From Pseudomonadota bacterium (lineage in GTDB: Bacteria; Pseudomonadota; Alphaproteobacteria; Rhizobiales; Xanthobacteraceae): a stretch of DNA of 43,073 bases. Below, one piece after another: positions 18,290 through 26,292 of this stretch. The translations under genes and the position numbers were made by a program. Location: NCBI GenBank assembly GCA_023404705.1, contig JAEYAU010000266.1:1-43073 (forward strand). Direction: 5' to 3'. Position 1 is the stretch's first letter, and each line of letters begins with the position of its first letter. The notes under the pieces were generated by a model. That model searched no databases. It was not told where the DNA came from and worked only from the letters and a program-made list of their open reading frames with translations.

Positions 18290-18993
18290 GCGGCGGCCCC
18301 GGCGGGGAGCTCGACCCGGCCCGAGCGCAAGCGGATCACGCGATCGCAGCGGCGGGCGAGTGACGCATCATGCGTGACGAGCACCAGCGTTGTATTGCGC
18401 TCGGCATGGCCCGCGAACATCAGTTCGACGATCTCGCGGCCGGTCGCCTCGTCGAGATTGCCGGTCGGCTCGTCGGCGACCAGGATGGCGGGGTGCGGCG
18501 CCAGCGCGCGGGCGAGCGCGACGCGCTGCTGCTCGCCGCCCGAGAGCTCGGCCGGATAGTGATGGATGCGGTCCGCGAGCCGCACGCTGGCGAGCTCCTG
18601 TTCGGCGCGCTCGAACGCGTCCGCGATGCCGGCGAGCTCGAGCGGCACCGCCACGTTCTCGAGCGCCGTCATGGTCGGGATCAAATGGAACGACTGGAAC
18701 ACGATGCCGACATGGCGGCCGCGAAAGCGCGCGAGTGCGTCCTCGTCGAGGCTGCCGAAGTCGGCGCCCGCGACGCGCACGCGCCCGGTGTCGGGACGCT
18801 CGAGGCCCGCCATGACCATCAGCAGCGTCGATTTGCCCGAGCCCGAGGGGCCAACGAGGCCGATTGCCTCGCCTTGGCCAATGTTTAGATCAATGTCCTT
18901 GAGGATGTGCACCCGGGTCGCGCCCCGTCCCAGCGCGAGATTGACCCCGGACAGGGAAATGGTGGGAATTGCGCCCGGCGAGGTGTCGTTCAT
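18286..18993 (-). CDS. YbbA-like ABC transporter ATP-binding protein
   Basis: The 235-residue ATPase has Walker A GPSGSGKST near residue 48, the signature LSGGEQQRVALARAL near 153 and Walker B LVADEPTGNLDE. These are typical of the LolD/MacB/YbbA group. It overlaps the YbbP-like permease gene by four bases. Its ATG overlaps the ATG of the divergent arylesterase within CATG at 18991-18994. The ybbA-ybbP pair next to a TesA-type gene on the other strand is an arrangement also known from E. coli. Confidence 0.93.
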   Translation of the reverse strand: MNDTSPGAIPTISLSGVNLALGRGATRVHILKDIDLNIGQGEAIGLVGPSGSGKSTLLMVMAGLERPDTGRVRVAGADFGSLDEDALARFRGRHVGIVFQSFHLIPTMTALENVAVPLELAGIADAFERAEQELASVRLADRIHHYPAELSGGEQQRVALARALAPHPAILVADEPTGNLDEATGREIVELMFAGHAERNTTLVLVTHDASLARRCDRVIRLRSGRVELPAGAAA

Positions 18994-19708
18994 GTGGTCT
19001 CGTTTCTCCGGCGCCTTCCGCGCTTCGGCCTCATATGGGAAGCCCGGGCTGCAGGTCCAGGCGGCCCTGCGTCTGCTGGGGCTGGCATTGGGCTTTTACG
19101 TGGCGGCAGGGCTGTTCCCGTCGTTCGCGGCCGAGACGCCGGTGCGGATCGTTGCACTGGGCGACTCGCTCACCGCCGGCTTCGGCCTTCCGGCCGAGGC
19201 CGCGTTCCCGGTGCGGCTCGAGCGTTCGCTCAAGGCCAAGGGGCATGCCGTGACGATCGAGAACGCGGGCGTGTCGGGCGACACCGCATCGGGCGGGCTC
19301 TCGCGCCTCGACTGGTCGGTGCCGGACGGCACGGACGCGGTGATCGTCGAGCTCGGAGCGAACGACGCGTTGCGCGGCATCGATCCGAAGGTCACGCGCG
19401 GCGCGCTCGAGAAGATCGTGCAGCGGCTGAAGGAGCGCGGCATCGCGGTGCTGCTCGCCGGCATGCGCGCGCCGCCCAATATGGGCGCGGAGTACGGGCG
19501 CGCTTTCGACGCCATCTACGGCGATCTCGCCGACAAGTACGAGCTCGTGCTCTATCCGTTCTTTCTCGATCAGGTCGCGGCCGATCGCGCGCTCAACCAG
19601 GGCGACGGGATCCATCCGACGGCGGCCGGCGTGGACGTGATCGTGCGGGAGATCACACCGCGGGTCGAAGAGCTGATCGCGCGCGTGAAGGCGAAGCGCG
19701 GCACGTAA
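18992..19708 (+). CDS. TesA-like arylesterase / lysophospholipase (SGNH hydrolase)
   Basis: The 238-residue protein carries the SGNH blocks. The nucleophile is Ser59 in LGDSLTAGFG, then come ENAGVSGDT, Asn124 in GANDALRG, and Asp205/His208 in GDGIHPTAAG. A hydrophobic segment at 24-47 ending SFAAE is a probable signal peptide, giving a periplasmic enzyme that cleaves esters or lysophospholipids and possibly acyl-CoA. The ATG at 18992 overlaps the start of the divergent ybbA-like gene. Unless the true start is further in, each gene's promoter must lie inside the other. GCGAGG lies nine bases upstream. Confidence 0.9.
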   Translation: MWSRFSGAFRASASYGKPGLQVQAALRLLGLALGFYVAAGLFPSFAAETPVRIVALGDSLTAGFGLPAEAAFPVRLERSLKAKGHAVTIENAGVSGDTASGGLSRLDWSVPDGTDAVIVELGANDALRGIDPKVTRGALEKIVQRLKERGIAVLLAGMRAPPNMGAEYGRAFDAIYGDLADKYELVLYPFFLDQVAADRALNQGDGIHPTAAGVDVIVREITPRVEELIARVKAKRGT

Positions 19709-19809
19709 ACGACGCGTAAACAAACGGGGCGTCGCAGAGCCGTCACAATCGCGCCCGCAACCGTATTCGCCCTGATGCGCGCGACGGTGCGCCGGCCTTG
19801 CCTGGACGC

Positions 19810-19842
19810 CACGAATCCCCGCATGCTGCGGAGCGATTCGTG
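19810..19842. repeat. Intergenic hairpin upstream of thpR
   Basis: CACGAATC (19810-19817) and GATTCGTG (19835-19842) form an eight-base stem. CCGC and GCGG inside can extend it. It sits about 50 bases before the thpR start in a 182-base gap that otherwise shows nothing distinctive. The role is unknown. Confidence 0.45.
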
Positions 19843-19890
19843 CGCACGCGCGTTTTCTCAGGTGCGTCGGCTCGCGTTCTGGAGTGCGTC

Positions 19891-20427
19891 ATGCCTCGCC
19901 TGTTTGCCGGTCTCGAAATCCCGCAACATGCGGCGCTGTCCTTGTCGATGATGCGCGGCGGCCTGCCGGGCGCGCGCTGGATCGACCCCGAGAATTATCA
20001 CATCACGCTGCGCTTCATCGGCGACATCGACGATCGCCTCGCGCACGAGATCGACTGGCTGTTCGACCAGGTGAAGCGACGGCCGTTCGAGGTGCGCTTC
20101 GGCGCGCTCTCCACCTTCGGCGGACGCAAGCCGCGCGCCATCATCGTCACAATCGATCCGGTGCCGCAGCTCGTCGAGCTGCAGGCGGAGCTCGAACGGC
20201 TGATGCAGCGCGTCGGGCTCGAGCCCGAGGGCCGCAAGTTCACGCCGCATGTCACGCTCGCGCGCCTGCGCGAGTCGTCGAGCCAGCAGGTCGCCGAGTA
20301 TCTCTCCTCGCGCGGACCCGTGTTCGTCACGCCGTTCCGCGTCTCGCGCTTCGTGCTGTTCTCGTCGAAAGCCTCGGTCGGCGGCGGGCCCTATGTGGTC
20401 GAGGCAACGTATCCGCTGGCGGCGTAG
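19891..20427 (+). CDS. thpR: RNA 2',3'-cyclic phosphodiesterase (2H family)
   Basis: The 178-residue protein begins MPRLFAGLEIP and carries the two HxTx motifs of the 2H phosphoesterases, HITL at 37-40 and HVTL at 120-123, which are the catalytic histidines. ThpR (LigT-like) enzymes open 2',3'-cyclic phosphates on RNA to 2'-phosphates and can join tRNA halves in vitro. GGAG lies six bases before the ATG. It stands alone, followed by an inverted-repeat element. Confidence 0.93.
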   Translation: MPRLFAGLEIPQHAALSLSMMRGGLPGARWIDPENYHITLRFIGDIDDRLAHEIDWLFDQVKRRPFEVRFGALSTFGGRKPRAIIVTIDPVPQLVELQAELERLMQRVGLEPEGRKFTPHVTLARLRESSSQQVAEYLSSRGPVFVTPFRVSRFVLFSSKASVGGGPYVVEATYPLAA

Positions 20428-20435
20428 GGGTAGCC

Positions 20436-20567
20436 CGTAGGGTGTGCTCGGCGAGCCAAGGCGTTTCGTAACTCTCATCAGTCGATCGCGCCGAGCGCAC
20501 GCGTGCGCACGGCGGACCGGACGTCGAGATAAACCGCGAGCCGCGGGCCGACCGTGCACACCCTACG
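20436..20567. repeat. Intergenic inverted-repeat element of 132 bases
   Basis: The ends CGTAGGGTGTGC (20436-20447) and GCACACCCTACG (20556-20567) are perfect inverse complements over twelve bases. A perfect 14-base palindrome GCGCACGCGTGCGC sits inside at 20495-20508. It fills the gap between the convergent thpR and TRAP genes. Only one copy is in the window, but the ends look like the GTAGGGTG-type repeats common in this lineage. Confidence 0.7.
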
Positions 20568-20576
20568 AAGTGGGCC

Positions 20577-21722
20577 TCACCACTCCGCCTGCACGACCTC
20601 CATGCCGGCCTTCGTCAGCGCATCCGCGCGGGCCTTCATCCAGCCTTTCGCGAACTCCTTCTCATCGGACGGCGCGCTGCCCTTGTAGGCGGTCCACGCC
20701 TTCGTCAGCACGTCCTGTCGCTTGAGCAACGCGTCGTTGTGCTTCTGATGCTCGGCGGTCCAGAGGCCCTTCTCCTTGAAATACTTGATCGCTCCGTCGT
20801 GCATCGGGATCGCCCAGGCGAAGATCTGGCGCTTGATGTCCCAGCCATTGTTGCCGGGCGCGCCCTCCTTGTAGTCGTCGAACAGTTCCACCATCGCCTT
20901 CGTCATATTGTAGACGAGCGTCGCGTCGGTGGGCGCCATGGTCATCAGCACGGGATACGGATAGGTCGCGGCCTCGGCTTTCTTCTCGGGCGAGAGGTCG
21001 GCGCCTTCGGTGCCGAAGGCCGGCACGAAGAAGGGTGCGATCTTGTTGACGCGCGCCCAGCCGTCCTTGTCGTTGTGCGCGAACTTCGGATAGCGGATGC
21101 CGCGCGGCGAGGAGGCGATCTTGTAGGCATTGCCCGAGATGGTCGACGAGAAGGCGGCGTCCACCTGGTTGTTGATGATGCCGTCCATGGCTTGGCCGAA
21201 GCCGCCGAACTCGACTTTCTTCACGTCGTTCCACGTGAGGTTCGCGAAGGCGAGCAATGCCGTGATGTTCTGATTGAGTGAGGGCGCGCCGACCACCCAG
21301 GCGACGCGCTTGCCCTTGAGGTCGGCCGCGTTGACGATCTCGGCGTCCTTGGCAGTGACGATGGTGAGCAGCGCGTCGGAATTGTTGAGCAATAGCGAGC
21401 GCACCGGCTGCGGGCCCCAGTCGCGCGCGCCGAACTCATAGACACCCTCCTGCGCCAGGTAGCTGCCGCCGACACCGTTCGCCGAGAACGGCACCTTGCC
21501 GTCGCGCAACGGCACGGTGCGCGAGATGTCGTTCTTGCCGGGCAGCACGCGCAGATTGATCTGCAGCTTGTTCTTCAGCGCGTTGCCGATGGCGACCGCC
21601 TGATTGTAACCGCCGGAGCCGACGTCATAGGCCGTCCAGGTGAGCGTCTCGGGCAGCTTGGTTTGCGCCGCTGCGGGAACGACGCCCGCGAGCAGCGCGG
21701 CCGTGAGAAAGATCAGTCTCAT
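20577..21722 (-). CDS. TAXI-family TRAP transporter solute-binding protein
   Basis: The 381-residue periplasmic binding protein has a signal peptide (residues 1-20, ending PAAAQ). It then reads LTWTAYDVGSGGYNQAVAIG, the glycine-rich first ligand loop of TAXI proteins. KGKRVAWVVGAPSLNQNITALLAF and GQAMDGIINNQVDAAF follow the same family pattern. TAXI binding proteins feed carboxylates such as 2-oxoglutarate or glutamate, and other acids, to fused TRAP permeases. Its start overlaps the stop of the permease gene by four bases, so permease and binding protein form one operon read leftward. The ligand cannot be named from the sequence. Confidence 0.93.
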   Translation of the reverse strand: MRLIFLTAALLAGVVPAAAQTKLPETLTWTAYDVGSGGYNQAVAIGNALKNKLQINLRVLPGKNDISRTVPLRDGKVPFSANGVGGSYLAQEGVYEFGARDWGPQPVRSLLLNNSDALLTIVTAKDAEIVNAADLKGKRVAWVVGAPSLNQNITALLAFANLTWNDVKKVEFGGFGQAMDGIINNQVDAAFSSTISGNAYKIASSPRGIRYPKFAHNDKDGWARVNKIAPFFVPAFGTEGADLSPEKKAEAATYPYPVLMTMAPTDATLVYNMTKAMVELFDDYKEGAPGNNGWDIKRQIFAWAIPMHDGAIKYFKEKGLWTAEHQKHNDALLKRQDVLTKAWTAYKGSAPSDEKEFAKGWMKARADALTKAGMEVVQAEW

Positions 21723-23713
21723 GAGGATTTCCTCCCTTTGATTGCGCCGACGAGGGCGAGGAGCAGGATCAGTCCGAAAGCGATGACGACGATGCCGGCC
21801 GCGAGACTCGCCGCAAAGGACAGGACGAGCGTCGGTATCGCGAGCAGCACGCCGCCGGCGATCAGCAGCAGCCGCACCGCGGCGCCGCCGGCGGTGGCCG
21901 GGATCGCGCCGATGCCGAACACATAGCCCTGCAGCGCGGCAGCGGCCGCCGGAATGCCGATGAAGGCCGCAGCGATCGAGACGATCACGATGACGGGGTC
22001 GCCCTTGAACAGCAGCGCCGGGTTGAGCACGAAGCAGAACGGCACGATGTAGAGCGTCGCACCCATGCGCACCGACTGCACGCCGATGCGCATGGCGGAG
22101 ACGCCGGCGAGCGGCGCGGCCGCGAAGGTCGCGAGCGCCACCGGCGGCGTGATGAAGGAGACCATGCCCCAGTACATGATGAAGAGATGCACCGCGAGCG
22201 GGTCGAGGCCCGCCTTGACGAGCGGCGGCGCCAGCACGATGGCGAGGAAGATGTAGCAGGCCGTGACCGTCATCCCCATGCCGAAGACGAAGCTCGTGAG
22301 CGCGCCCATGACGAGCAGCACGAGGGGCGCGTTACCGGCCGCATAGACGAGGTCGTTGGCGAGCGTGCCGGCAAGTCCGGTCACCGACATGGCGCCGATG
22401 ATGAGGCCGATCGCCATCAGGATCGCGACCAGCTCAGCCAGACCGCGCGCGATCGCGACCGCGAAATCGCCGAGCTGACGGGCGCTCATGCGGTGCTTGG
22501 GGAGCGCCTGGTTGATCGCGAGCAGCAGTGCCGTCGCATAGAACGGCGCCATGGCTTCGTTCTGCAGCACCACCAGCAGGAATACGAGCAGCGCGAAAAC
22601 CGGCAGGTAGAACCAGCCCTCGCGCATCACGGCGCCGAGGCGCGGCACCTCCTCGGCGCGCATCCCGGTCAGGCCGAGGCGCGCCGAATAGGCGTCGATC
22701 TGCACGACGAGCGCGACATAGAACAGAAGCGCCGGGATGGTCGCGGCGAGCGCGATCTCGCCGTAGGACTTGCCGAGGAACGAGGCCATCACGAAGGCGG
22801 TCGAGCCCATCACGGGCGGCATCAGCACGGCGCCCGTCGAAGCGACCGCTTCGACGGCGCCCGCATAGTCGGCACGGAAGCCGGTGCGCTTCATGGCCGG
22901 GATCGTCACCACGCCGGACGAGATCACGTTGGAGATCACGCTGCCGCTGATCGATCCTTGCAGTGCGCTCGAGATGATGCCGACCTGCGCGGCGCCGCCG
23001 CGCACGCGGCCGACCAGCGCGAAGGCGACGTCGTTGAAGAACTTGCCGCCACCGGTGTGATTGAGCGCGACGCCGAAGACGATGAAGCCGACGACGATCT
23101 CGGCGAAGGCGCGCATCGGAATGCCGAAGACCGATTCGCTGCTCGCGAGGTGATACGCGAAGGTGTCGGCCAGCGACTGCGAGGAGCCCTTGAGCGGGTT
23201 CGGGATCAGCTCGGCCACGATAGGGTAGAGCGAGATCACGCCGACGATCAGTGTCATGCTCCAGCCGCTGGTGCGGCGCAGCCCTTCGAGCACCAGGAGC
23301 CAGAGCACGAATGCGAGTGCCTTCGCGGTCGGCGGCGCGTTGTACTCCCAGCCTTCCGACAGGCTGCGCTCCGCCTCCGCCGCGAACCAGAGGAGCAGCG
23401 CGAGCGAGAGGCCGGCGAGCAGCCAGTCGTACCAGGGCGTCTCCTTGGCGCCCGCATGGGCCGGGAAGACGAGGAAGATCAGCGGGAAGAGCGAGGCCGC
23501 AAGCAGGAAGAGATAGCGGTTCTCGATGAAGACGATGCCGACGAAGAGCTGCAGGTTGAGCAGCTGGTTCAGCGCGAGCAGCACCGAGACGATGGCGGCC
23601 GCCACGAAGGCGAGACGCGCAGCGCCGACGAGCTCGCGACCTTCGAGCTCCTCGGGCATCTGCGCGGCCGCCTGCGCATAGGTCTGCGGATCCTTTGCCG
23701 CCGCCTCGCTCAC
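21719..23713 (-). CDS. TRAP transporter fused permease (DctQM-type, TAXI-associated)
   Basis: This 664-residue permease fuses the small 4-helix and large 12-helix TRAP subunits, as usual with TAXI binding proteins. ALQGSISGSVISNVISSG, and MPPVMGSTAFVMASF a little further on, are the conserved loops of the large subunit. It uses a sodium or proton gradient to drive uptake. I place the start at the GTG at 23713: GGAGGGGAG lies directly before it at a good distance. The frame is open for 45 more codons to 23848, but that stretch is arginine-rich and unlike the family. It is the first gene of a two-gene operon with the binding protein. Confidence 0.9.
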   Translation of the reverse strand: MSEAAAKDPQTYAQAAAQMPEELEGRELVGAARLAFVAAAIVSVLLALNQLLNLQLFVGIVFIENRYLFLLAASLFPLIFLVFPAHAGAKETPWYDWLLAGLSLALLLWFAAEAERSLSEGWEYNAPPTAKALAFVLWLLVLEGLRRTSGWSMTLIVGVISLYPIVAELIPNPLKGSSQSLADTFAYHLASSESVFGIPMRAFAEIVVGFIVFGVALNHTGGGKFFNDVAFALVGRVRGGAAQVGIISSALQGSISGSVISNVISSGVVTIPAMKRTGFRADYAGAVEAVASTGAVLMPPVMGSTAFVMASFLGKSYGEIALAATIPALLFYVALVVQIDAYSARLGLTGMRAEEVPRLGAVMREGWFYLPVFALLVFLLVVLQNEAMAPFYATALLLAINQALPKHRMSARQLGDFAVAIARGLAELVAILMAIGLIIGAMSVTGLAGTLANDLVYAAGNAPLVLLVMGALTSFVFGMGMTVTACYIFLAIVLAPPLVKAGLDPLAVHLFIMYWGMVSFITPPVALATFAAAPLAGVSAMRIGVQSVRMGATLYIVPFCFVLNPALLFKGDPVIVIVSIAAAFIGIPAAAAALQGYVFGIGAIPATAGGAAVRLLLIAGGVLLAIPTLVLSFAASLAAGIVVIAFGLILLLALVGAIKGRKSS

Positions 23714-23895
23714 GCTCCCCTCCGGCGCATCGCTTGCGGATGCGTCTTGTCGGCGTTCGCCATGCGGAACGCCCTTTGTTCTGCGTTGGCTTATCTTGTT
23801 CACCGGGCGGGCGCCGGACAAGCGGAAACACGGCCTTGCGGCTGCCACAAGGGCATCCCATGTTTGCGGCCGAGGAGTTCCCGGGAGGGCTTTGA

Positions 23896-24267
23896 ATGTT
23901 CCAGCGCGAATCCGCCTGGCAGGATCTGGAGACGCCGTCGCGGCGCGACGAGCAGAGCGTGCGCCGGAATTTCTGGGCGAAGCTGCGGCGCGTTGCGGCC
24001 CAGCTGCCGTTCGCCGAGGACCTGGTGGCGGCTTATTACTGCGCCTTCGATCGCGACACGCCCGCGCATGTGAAGACCGCCCTGATCGGCGCGCTCGCCT
24101 ATTTCGTGCTGCCGTTCGACGCGGTCGCGGACTTCATGCCGATGCTCGGCTTCGCGGATGACGCCGCGATCCTCGCAACCGCGCTGCGCATGGTCGCCTC
24201 GCACATCAGCCCCGCGCATCGCGAGGCCGCGCGCAATGCGCTGGCGCGCATGCGCGAGAGCGCGTGA
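23896..24267 (+). CDS. DUF1232 (YkvA-like) protein
   Basis: The 123-residue protein contains the DUF1232 core. TALIGALAYFVLPFDAVADFMPMLGFADD (quoted as a landmark, residues about 61-89) is a hydrophobic hairpin with the conserved Pro-x-Asp and Asp-Asp positions. Members are small membrane-associated proteins with no settled function. GGAGG lies six bases before the ATG. It is divergent from the TRAP operon and convergent with the quinone oxidoreductase, with repeat family 2 in between. Confidence 0.9.
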   Translation: MFQRESAWQDLETPSRRDEQSVRRNFWAKLRRVAAQLPFAEDLVAAYYCAFDRDTPAHVKTALIGALAYFVLPFDAVADFMPMLGFADDAAILATALRMVASHISPAHREAARNALARMRESA

Positions 24268-24289
24268 CGAAACCGTCTCATCATTGATC

Positions 24290-24441
24290 CCGTCACCCTG
24301 AGGTGCTCGGCTGCGCGCAGCCGAGCCTCGAAGGGCGACGGCCCGGACGGTGCGGCATGCTGGCTGACAGGCCTCGGCCGTTCATCCTTCGAGGCTCGCG
24401 CTCGTCGCGACGCGACGAGCCCTCGCGCCTCAGGATGACGG
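24290..24441. repeat. Palindromic intergenic repeat, family 2, copy 1
   Basis: The element begins CGTCACCCTGAGG and ends CCTCAGGATGACG, so its ends are near-perfect inverse complements. It contains two perfect hairpins: CTCGGCTGCGCGCAGCCGAG (24306-24325) and an arm pair GCTCGTCGC/GCGACGAGC (24400-24420). A second copy lies at 41834-41983. It fills the gap between two convergent genes and may act as a bidirectional message end. Confidence 0.88.
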
Positions 24442-24469
24442 ATCTGAGGGTTGCGCTCGCGGCGCAGTC

Positions 24470-25444
24470 CTAGGGCGTCAGGATCACCTTTCCCATCACC
24501 TTGCGGTCGGAGAGCGCCTTGAGCGCCTCGGCGGTGCGCTCCAGCGGATAGCTCGCGTGCACATGGGCCGAGAGCTTGCCCTCGGCGGCCCAACGCACGA
24601 TCGCCTGCATGTTGGCGCGGTGGCCGGCCTTGTCGCGTTCGGTCCAGGCGCCCCAGAACACGCCGACCACGTCGCAGCCCTTCAGCAGCACGAGATTGAG
24701 CGGCAGCTTCGGGATCTCGCCGGCCGCGAAGCCGATGACGAGGAAGCGTCCCTGCCACGCGATCGAGCGCAGCGCGGGCTCCGAGTAAGGGCCGCCGACC
24801 GGGTCATAGATCACGTCGGCGCCGCGGCCCTCGGTGAGGCGCTTGAGCGCGTCCTTCAGATCCTCCTCGGCATAGTTGACGGTCTCGTCGGCGCCGTGCC
24901 GACGCGCGAAGTCGAGCTTCTCGGCAGAGGATGCACAGGCAATCACCCGCGCACCCATGATCTTGCCGAGCTCGATTGCGGCGAGGCCGGTGCCGCCGGA
25001 GGCGCCGAGCACGACCAGCGTCTCGCCGGACCGGAGCTTGGCGCGATCCTGCAGTGCGTGCAGCGTCGTGCCATAGATGACCGTGAGACCGGCGGCGCGC
25101 TCGGGCGGAAGCCCGGGCGGCAGCTTCACGACGCGCTCGGTGGAGATCGCGATCTTCTCGCGCGCCGCGCCATGGGTCGAATGGCCGAGCACCGCATCGC
25201 CGACCGCGAGGCCGGTCACGCCGGGGCCGAGCGCTTCGACCACGCCCGCGAACTCCGCCGACGGCGAGAACGGGAAGGGCGGCTTGACCTGATACTTGCC
25301 CGAGATGATCAGCGTGTCGAAGAAGTTGAGCGCGGCGGCCTGGACACGGACCACGACCTCGTTCGGACCTGCGACCGGATCCGGCAGCTCCTTGAGCTCA
25401 AGATCGTCTGGACCGCCATAGCGGGTGCAGAGAATGGCTTTCAT
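24470..25444 (-). CDS. NADPH:quinone oxidoreductase-like MDR protein
   Basis: The 324-residue protein is a zinc-free medium-chain dehydrogenase/reductase of the quinone oxidoreductase type. AALNFFDTLIISGKY is the substrate-domain signature. VLGASGGTGLAAIELGK near residue 143 is the NADP-binding loop, and DVIYDPVGG the later strand. It probably reduces quinones or enoyl compounds with NADPH. I chose the ATG at 25444, where the family sequence begins (MKAILCTRYGG). It lies 53 bases after the ECF sigma gene on the same strand and may be cotranscribed with it. Confidence 0.9.
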   Translation of the reverse strand: MKAILCTRYGGPDDLELKELPDPVAGPNEVVVRVQAAALNFFDTLIISGKYQVKPPFPFSPSAEFAGVVEALGPGVTGLAVGDAVLGHSTHGAAREKIAISTERVVKLPPGLPPERAAGLTVIYGTTLHALQDRAKLRSGETLVVLGASGGTGLAAIELGKIMGARVIACASSAEKLDFARRHGADETVNYAEEDLKDALKRLTEGRGADVIYDPVGGPYSEPALRSIAWQGRFLVIGFAAGEIPKLPLNLVLLKGCDVVGVFWGAWTERDKAGHRANMQAIVRWAAEGKLSAHVHASYPLERTAEALKALSDRKVMGKVILTP

Positions 25445-25497
25445 GGGGGTGACCTGTGGTGTGTGCCCAGGTCCTAGCACATGGGCCTACGCTGGCA

Positions 25498-26064
25498 CTA
25501 ATGCGCGCCGCCCGGATCATCCATGGCGAGCAGCCGGCGCAGGCGGCTGAAAGCGAGACGGATGCGCGACTTCACAGTGCCGAGCGGCAGGCCGGTGCGC
25601 TCCGCGATCACGGTGTGCGGCAGACCCTCGAAGAAGGAAAGATGCACGAGCTCGCGCTGCTCGGCCGGCAGCGCCTCGAGCGCAACGCGGAGGCGCTCCT
25701 CGCGGCCCGCGAGATCGAGGGAGTCGTCGGCCGGCATGGCGCTGTCCGCGATGGAGAGCGCATCGCCCTCCTCGACGCCGCGCATGCGATCGCGCCGCAG
25801 CGAGTCGATCCAGCGATTGCGGGCGATGCGAAACACCCAGGTCGGCACGGAGGATTTGCTGCGGTCGAACAGATGCGCCTTGCGCCACAAGGTCGCCATC
25901 ACGTCCTGTGCGAGCTCCTCGGCCGCCGAAGCGTCGAGACCGAGCCGCTGGTAATAGTGGTTCAGACGCGGCCCGAAATGATCGAACAGGCGCGCGAAAG
26001 CATCGCGATCACGATGCTGTGCGACGGCGGCCAACAGATCCGCGTACTCGTCCGACGTCGTCAC
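25498..26064 (-). CDS. ECF-type RNA polymerase sigma factor
   Basis: The 188-residue sigma factor has region 2 at about 22-92, with DAFARLFDHF, AEELAQDVMATLWRKA and WVFRIARNRWIDSLRR. Region 4 is at about 125-178, with ALPAEQRELVHLSFFEG and GTVKSRIRLAFSRLRR. There is no long C-terminal extension. The start is GTG at 26064 with GGAGG eight bases before it. The sequence resembles the RpoE/ChrR-type stress sigma group, but no ChrR-like or other anti-sigma gene is adjacent. The next gene is a quinone oxidoreductase, which would suit an oxidative-stress role. That role is inference. Confidence 0.93.
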   Translation of the reverse strand: MTTSDEYADLLAAVAQHRDRDAFARLFDHFGPRLNHYYQRLGLDASAAEELAQDVMATLWRKAHLFDRSKSSVPTWVFRIARNRWIDSLRRDRMRGVEEGDALSIADSAMPADDSLDLAGREERLRVALEALPAEQRELVHLSFFEGLPHTVIAERTGLPLGTVKSRIRLAFSRLRRLLAMDDPGGAH

Positions 26065-26257
26065 CAGGTCGGCCTCCGCGCCTGGCCATCGCTCCGCAGC
26101 GATGCCGAGGCCGCCATCCCAGTTGGAAAAATGTCCTTTGCGGGATTTCTGACGTAACGTCTATTGTGGATTCGCCGGATGGCAGGCACTTCACGGGACG
26201 AAATCCGCGAAGGAATGCCTTCACATTGCCGATTTCGGTTTCTACCGATTCGCAAAG

Positions 26258-26273
26258 GAGCGCTGCAGCGCTC
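26258..26273. promoter_or_regulatory. Perfect 16-base palindrome in the leader of the IalB-family gene
   Basis: GAGCGCTGCAGCGCTC at 26258-26273 is a perfect palindrome, 19 bases before the start codon of the IalB-family gene. It lies in the 228-base gap divergent from the ECF sigma gene. It could be an operator or an mRNA hairpin near the ribosome site GAGG. The gap also holds TGACGTAACGTCT at about 26150-26162. Confidence 0.35.
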
Positions 26274-26292
26274 GCGTAACGCGTGAGGTCCC

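Noticed and set aside
22187..24073. 628-codon plus-strand open frame opposite the TRAP permease
   Set aside because: Composed almost wholly of Arg, His, Glu and Asp; antisense to a clear transporter; no hydrophobic core.
24290..24441. CRISPR array or insertion sequence at the family 2 repeats
   Set aside because: Only single dispersed units with internal hairpins occur; there is no regular spacing, spacer, cas gene or transposase.
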